Assembly: GCF_050908845.1 (NCBI RefSeq)
Contig: NZ_CP194171.1
Location: 2,418,001-2,482,000, forward strand
Origin: Marinobacterium_D sp050908845
GTDB taxonomy: Bacteria > Pseudomonadota > Gammaproteobacteria > Pseudomonadales > Balneatricaceae
Direction of reading: 5' to 3'
Length of the DNA: 64,000 bases
The notes below the pieces were generated by a model. It did not search any database and was not told where the DNA came from. It saw nothing but the letters and a program-made list of their open reading frames with translations. Of the stretch, positions 60,943-64,000 are shown piece after piece. Each line of letters opens with the position of its first letter. Positions within the stretch are counted from its first letter, which is position 1. The translations under genes were made by a program, and so were the position numbers.

Positions 60943-62659
60943 CGACGAACTATCCGTTGATGATCTGATTGGCCTCGGCGGCCATTCCGCACGCAAAAGT
61001 TATTACCCGGCACTGCAGCAGAAGGTTGTCGAGCTTGAGGCGGAACGGAACCGCTACAAGTGGCTGTTTGAAAATGCCTTTCACGGTATCTTTCAAGCCG
61101 ATACGCGCGGCAGAATACAGAAAGCCAATGCCGCGCTGGCGCGAATCTGTGCAACCGAATCTGCAGAGCAACTCGAAGAAGGACTCTATTTCGCCGCCTT
61201 GCTGCAAGGCGGAGAGGAGGAGTTTCATTCGATCAGAGAGAGCCTTCTGACTGAAGGGCCGCTCTACCTGTACGAAACCCGGATTCGCCAGTCGGACGGC
61301 AGGTTGATTGATGTGTCGATGAACCTTCTGCTCAGGCCCGACGATGATGACCCTATTATCGAAGGCTTCGTCGCCGATATTACCCGCCGCATGGAGATGC
61401 AAAACCGGGTGCTGGCGGATAACGAAGCCCTGGAGCAGCGTGTCCGTGAACGTACCGCCGAACTGACAACGCTGAATTCTCGACTGTTCGAAGAAATTGC
61501 CGAACGTGAGCAGGCTGAGCGCGAGATGGCGCGGGCCCGTGATGTCGCGGAGACAGCCAATCTGAGTAAGGATAAATACCTGGCCGCGGCCAGCCATGAC
61601 CTGTTGCAGCCGATGAACGCGGCGCGCCTATTGGTCTCGGCGCTACGTGAACGCGAACTCCCCACATACGAGGGTGATCTTGTCGAGCGGGTACATCTGG
61701 CCCTGTCCGGCGCTGAACACCTGCTCTCCGATCTGCTGGATATTTCAAAGCTCGATCAGAATGCGGTGAAACCGGATTACCAGGCGTTTTCTGTGCGCCA
61801 ACTCCTCTTCAATCTTGAGGCGGAGTTTCAGCCCATCGCCGAGGAAGCGGGGATCGAGTTGAAGTTCCGTGCGCCGGATGTGGCGGTGTTATCCGATATG
61901 CGCCTGTTATCGCGGATCCTGCGCAACCTGATCGGCAACGCGATCCGTTATACCGATCAGGGGCGGGTGCTGGTGGCGCTCAGAAAACGCCGGGGCGAAC
62001 TGCTGATTGAGGTCTGGGATACCGGGCAGGGTATACCGGAAGAGAAGCGGCAGGAGATTTTCAAGGAGTTCCAGCAGCTCGGTCGCAGGCCCGGTCGAAA
62101 CGGCGGCGTAGGTCTGGGACTGGCGATTGTGGAGCGCATCGCCCGGGTGCTCGATTACACCATCCGTGTGGACTCTATTGAAAACCAGGGTTCCCGGTTC
62201 AGTTTTCAGGTGCCGGTCAGTGATCAGGACGTTCCGGTACGCAGTTTTATGGCGGGCGTCCAAACCGAAAGCGGTCTTGAAGGGACCGATATTCTTGTGA
62301 TCGACAATGAACCGGAAGTGTTGGTCAGCATGAAAGCGCTGCTGGACGGCTGGGGCTGCAGGGTCACCACCGCCGCGGGAGTCGAGCAGGCCCTTGAAGC
62401 CCTTGAGGGGCCGCCTTCCATCATCCTGGCGGATTATCACCTGGATGACGATGCGACCGGGACGGCAGCAGTTGAAGCCTTGCGCGAGCACTTTCGGTCA
62501 GTGCTGCCCGCGGCCATTCTGACCGCTGATCGCAGCAGCGAAATCCGGCGTCTTCTGCGCGAGCTTGAACTGCCGGTGCTTAACAAACCGGTAAAGCCGA
62601 GCAAGCTTCGCGCGCTGATACAGCATTTGGCGGAGTCGCAGCCCCTGCCGAGGGCGTAA
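60926..62659 (+). CDS. ercS: Hybrid sensor kinase, ErcS-like (PAS-kinase-receiver)
   Basis: This 577-residue cytoplasmic protein (no membrane helix seen) has a PAS domain (about 42-160), a coiled coil, a HisKA domain with the phosphate-accepting histidine at 224 (AASHDLLQPMN), an ATPase domain (N-box NLIGNAIRYTD, DTGQGIP, GLGLAIVERIA) and a receiver with aspartate D503 (LADYHLDD). It overlaps ercA by 17 bases. Its place after ercA suggests it is the ErcS-type sensor of the alcohol-oxidation cascade; a soluble sensor may detect an intracellular product. Confidence 0.8.
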   Translation: MKKLSDDELSVDDLIGLGGHSARKSYYPALQQKVVELEAERNRYKWLFENAFHGIFQADTRGRIQKANAALARICATESAEQLEEGLYFAALLQGGEEEFHSIRESLLTEGPLYLYETRIRQSDGRLIDVSMNLLLRPDDDDPIIEGFVADITRRMEMQNRVLADNEALEQRVRERTAELTTLNSRLFEEIAEREQAEREMARARDVAETANLSKDKYLAAASHDLLQPMNAARLLVSALRERELPTYEGDLVERVHLALSGAEHLLSDLLDISKLDQNAVKPDYQAFSVRQLLFNLEAEFQPIAEEAGIELKFRAPDVAVLSDMRLLSRILRNLIGNAIRYTDQGRVLVALRKRRGELLIEVWDTGQGIPEEKRQEIFKEFQQLGRRPGRNGGVGLGLAIVERIARVLDYTIRVDSIENQGSRFSFQVPVSDQDVPVRSFMAGVQTESGLEGTDILVIDNEPEVLVSMKALLDGWGCRVTTAAGVEQALEALEGPPSIILADYHLDDDATGTAAVEALREHFRSVLPAAILTADRSSEIRRLLRELELPVLNKPVKPSKLRALIQHLAESQPLPRA

Positions 62660-62812
62660 GTCCGAATTAGGTCAATAGTGCAGGCGTCATTCGCGATCTG
62701 CTAGGGTACACTCATTCCTGCCGGAACCGTTCAATGATCGAGATGAGCGGCCAGAGATCGTTTTCTGCACCTGGCCCGGCGATCCAGTTGTTTTATAAGG
62801 ATCCACCAGAAC

Positions 62813-64000
62813 ATGAAGGAACAAACCTACTATCAACACGTCATCATCGTTGGCGGGGGTGCCGGAGGGCTTGAGCTGGCCACCCGTCTGGGTCGCCGTT
62901 ACGGTGCCAAGGGTCTCAAGGTAACGCTGGTTGATCGCGAAACGACCCATGTCTGGAAACCCCTGCTGCACGAAGTGGCGACCGGGCGACTGGATTCCAG
63001 TATCGATGAATTAAGCTACCGGGCCCAGGGCAGACAGGCCGGGTTTAACTTTCATATTGGTGAAATGGAAGGGCTGGATCGCTCCCAGCGCTGTATCAAT
63101 CTGGCGCCGGTGCTTAACAGCGAGGGTGAAGAGCTGGTGCCTGCCCGTACCCTGTATTATGACTATCTGGTGATCGCGGTGGGCAGCCGTACCAATGATT
63201 TCGGTATCGCCGGCGTCAAGGAGCACTGCTGCTTCCTGGATAATCGCAACCAGGCCGACAACTTCCATAATACGCTGCTGGAGGCCTGTCTCCGACTCAG
63301 TAACCACGGCACCGACAATCAGCTGCGAATCTCTATCGTCGGCGCCGGTGCTACCGGGGTCGAGCTGTCGGCCGAGCTGTACAACGCTGCTCAGGAGCTG
63401 GTTTCCTACGGGCTCTCAACCATTCAGCCCACCAGTCTCAAGGTTACGCTGATCGAAGCGGCACCTCGGATACTGGGTGCGCTGCCACCGCGTATCTCGT
63501 CGGCGGCGAAAACTGAACTGCGTAAACTTGGCGTGGACGTGCGCGAGAATACCCAGGTGGTGGAAGTTAACGAGAATGAGCTGGTCACCAACAACGGTGA
63601 TCGTATCCAGTCGCACTTGGTGGTCTGGGCTGCAGGCATCAAGGCGCCGGAGCTGCTGGCAACCCTGGATGGGCTGGAGACCAATAATCGCAACCAGCTG
63701 GTAGTGGGATCAGATCTCAGAACCACTCGCGATGAGCGTATCTTTGCGCTGGGTGACTGTGCAGCCTGCGAACGCAAAGACGAAGAGGGTGGTCTGGTGC
63801 CTCCGCGCGCCCAGGCTGCGCACCAGATGGCGAGTCATCTGTATAAACACTTTGACCGCATTCTCAAGGGCGAGGATATCCCCGCATACGTCTACAAGGA
63901 CTACGGTTCGCTGGTCTCTCTGAGCAAGTACACCACGGTGGGTAACCTGATGGGCAACCTGACCAAGGGTAGCATCATGGTTGAGGGGCATCTGGCCCGC
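62813..64000 (+). CDS. ndh: Type II NADH dehydrogenase, cut by the window end
   Basis: This is a membrane-associated flavoprotein that passes electrons from NADH to quinone without pumping protons. The visible 396 residues carry the FAD motif IIVGGGAGGLELATRL (about 10-25), the conserved WKPLLHEVATGRLD block, the NADH motif ISIVGAGATGVELSAEL (about 175-191) and FALGDCAAC. AAGGA precedes the ATG. The C-terminal part lies beyond base 64000, so this gene is partial only because of the window edge. Confidence 0.88.
   Translation, partial: MKEQTYYQHVIIVGGGAGGLELATRLGRRYGAKGLKVTLVDRETTHVWKPLLHEVATGRLDSSIDELSYRAQGRQAGFNFHIGEMEGLDRSQRCINLAPVLNSEGEELVPARTLYYDYLVIAVGSRTNDFGIAGVKEHCCFLDNRNQADNFHNTLLEACLRLSNHGTDNQLRISIVGAGATGVELSAELYNAAQELVSYGLSTIQPTSLKVTLIEAAPRILGALPPRISSAAKTELRKLGVDVRENTQVVEVNENELVTNNGDRIQSHLVVWAAGIKAPELLATLDGLETNNRNQLVVGSDLRTTRDERIFALGDCAACERKDEEGGLVPPRAQAAHQMASHLYKHFDRILKGEDIPAYVYKDYGSLVSLSKYTTVGNLMGNLTKGSIMVEGHLAR

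Overview
The window looks like a chromosomal segment of a metabolically versatile gammaproteobacterium, probably a marine or Oceanospirillales/Pseudomonadales-type organism. The gene order exaC-pqqABCDE-pqqH, followed further on by ercA and an ercS-like kinase, resembles the Pseudomonas aeruginosa ethanol-oxidation locus. The window also carries luxS, a TRAP transporter, purine and polyamine nitrogen scavenging genes, and nitrogenase-accessory genes, so it does not look like ordinary Pseudomonas. The species cannot be named from this. I saw no rRNA, tRNA, intact insertion sequence, prophage or CRISPR array.

Layout: 0.1-3.1 kb, a TRAP transporter (dctPQM-like). 3.3-7.0 kb, an osmF-yehYXW-type osmolyte ABC importer on the minus strand. 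7.0-8.2 kb, a long region without proteins that contains a strong candidate small RNA of the CrcZ/CrcY type behind a sigma-54 promoter. 8.2-12.2 kb, a Bcr/CflA-like efflux pump, a spermidine-synthase-like protein, an inositol-monophosphatase-family protein and a DUF1810 protein. 12.2-16.5 kb, polyamine catabolism (two divergent glutamine-synthetase-family genes and a PuuB-like oxidase). 16.7 kb, ureD. 17.7-21.1 kb, a small membrane protein and a PHP-glycosyltransferase fusion. 21.2-24.6 kb, an ammonium transporter fused to PAS-PAS-GGDEF-EAL. 24.8-32.6 kb, allantoinase, an RpiR-type regulator, allantoicase, then ureABCE-x-FG. 32.9-35.3 kb, a second GGDEF/EAL protein. 35.6-41.1 kb, tamAB. 41.2-42.3 kb, a lytic transglycosylase and a DUF3301 protein. 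42.5-44.9 kb, an operon with a NifA-type promoter: an unknown protein, a rhodanese, an ankyrin protein, NafY and PhhB. 45.0 kb, luxS. 45.7-53.0 kb, exaC and pqqABCDE-pqqH. 53.1-59.3 kb, an RpiR regulator, a polyamine-type ABC importer and a DmpA-like peptidase. 59.7-62.7 kb, a small ORF, ercA and the ercS-like hybrid kinase. 62.8 kb to the end, a type II NADH dehydrogenase cut by the window edge.

Two regulatory themes link the genes. The first is nitrogen: sigma-54 -24/-12 elements with the canonical 12-base GG-to-GC spacing stand before the ammonium-sensor fusion, allantoicase (with a near-ideal NtrC palindrome upstream), ureABC, one glutamylpolyamine synthetase and the nafY operon (with an exact TGT-N10-ACA NifA site). 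This predicts coordinated use of ammonium, purines, urea and polyamines, and a nitrogenase encoded elsewhere. The second is carbon: the candidate CrcZ-like RNA displays A-rich Hfq/Crc-type motifs in hairpin loops, and similar A-rich motifs lie next to the ribosome-binding sites of exaC and pqqA and in the dctP leader. This suggests Hfq/Crc-type catabolite repression of alcohol oxidation and organic-acid uptake. All family assignments come from reading the sequence; no database search was run.
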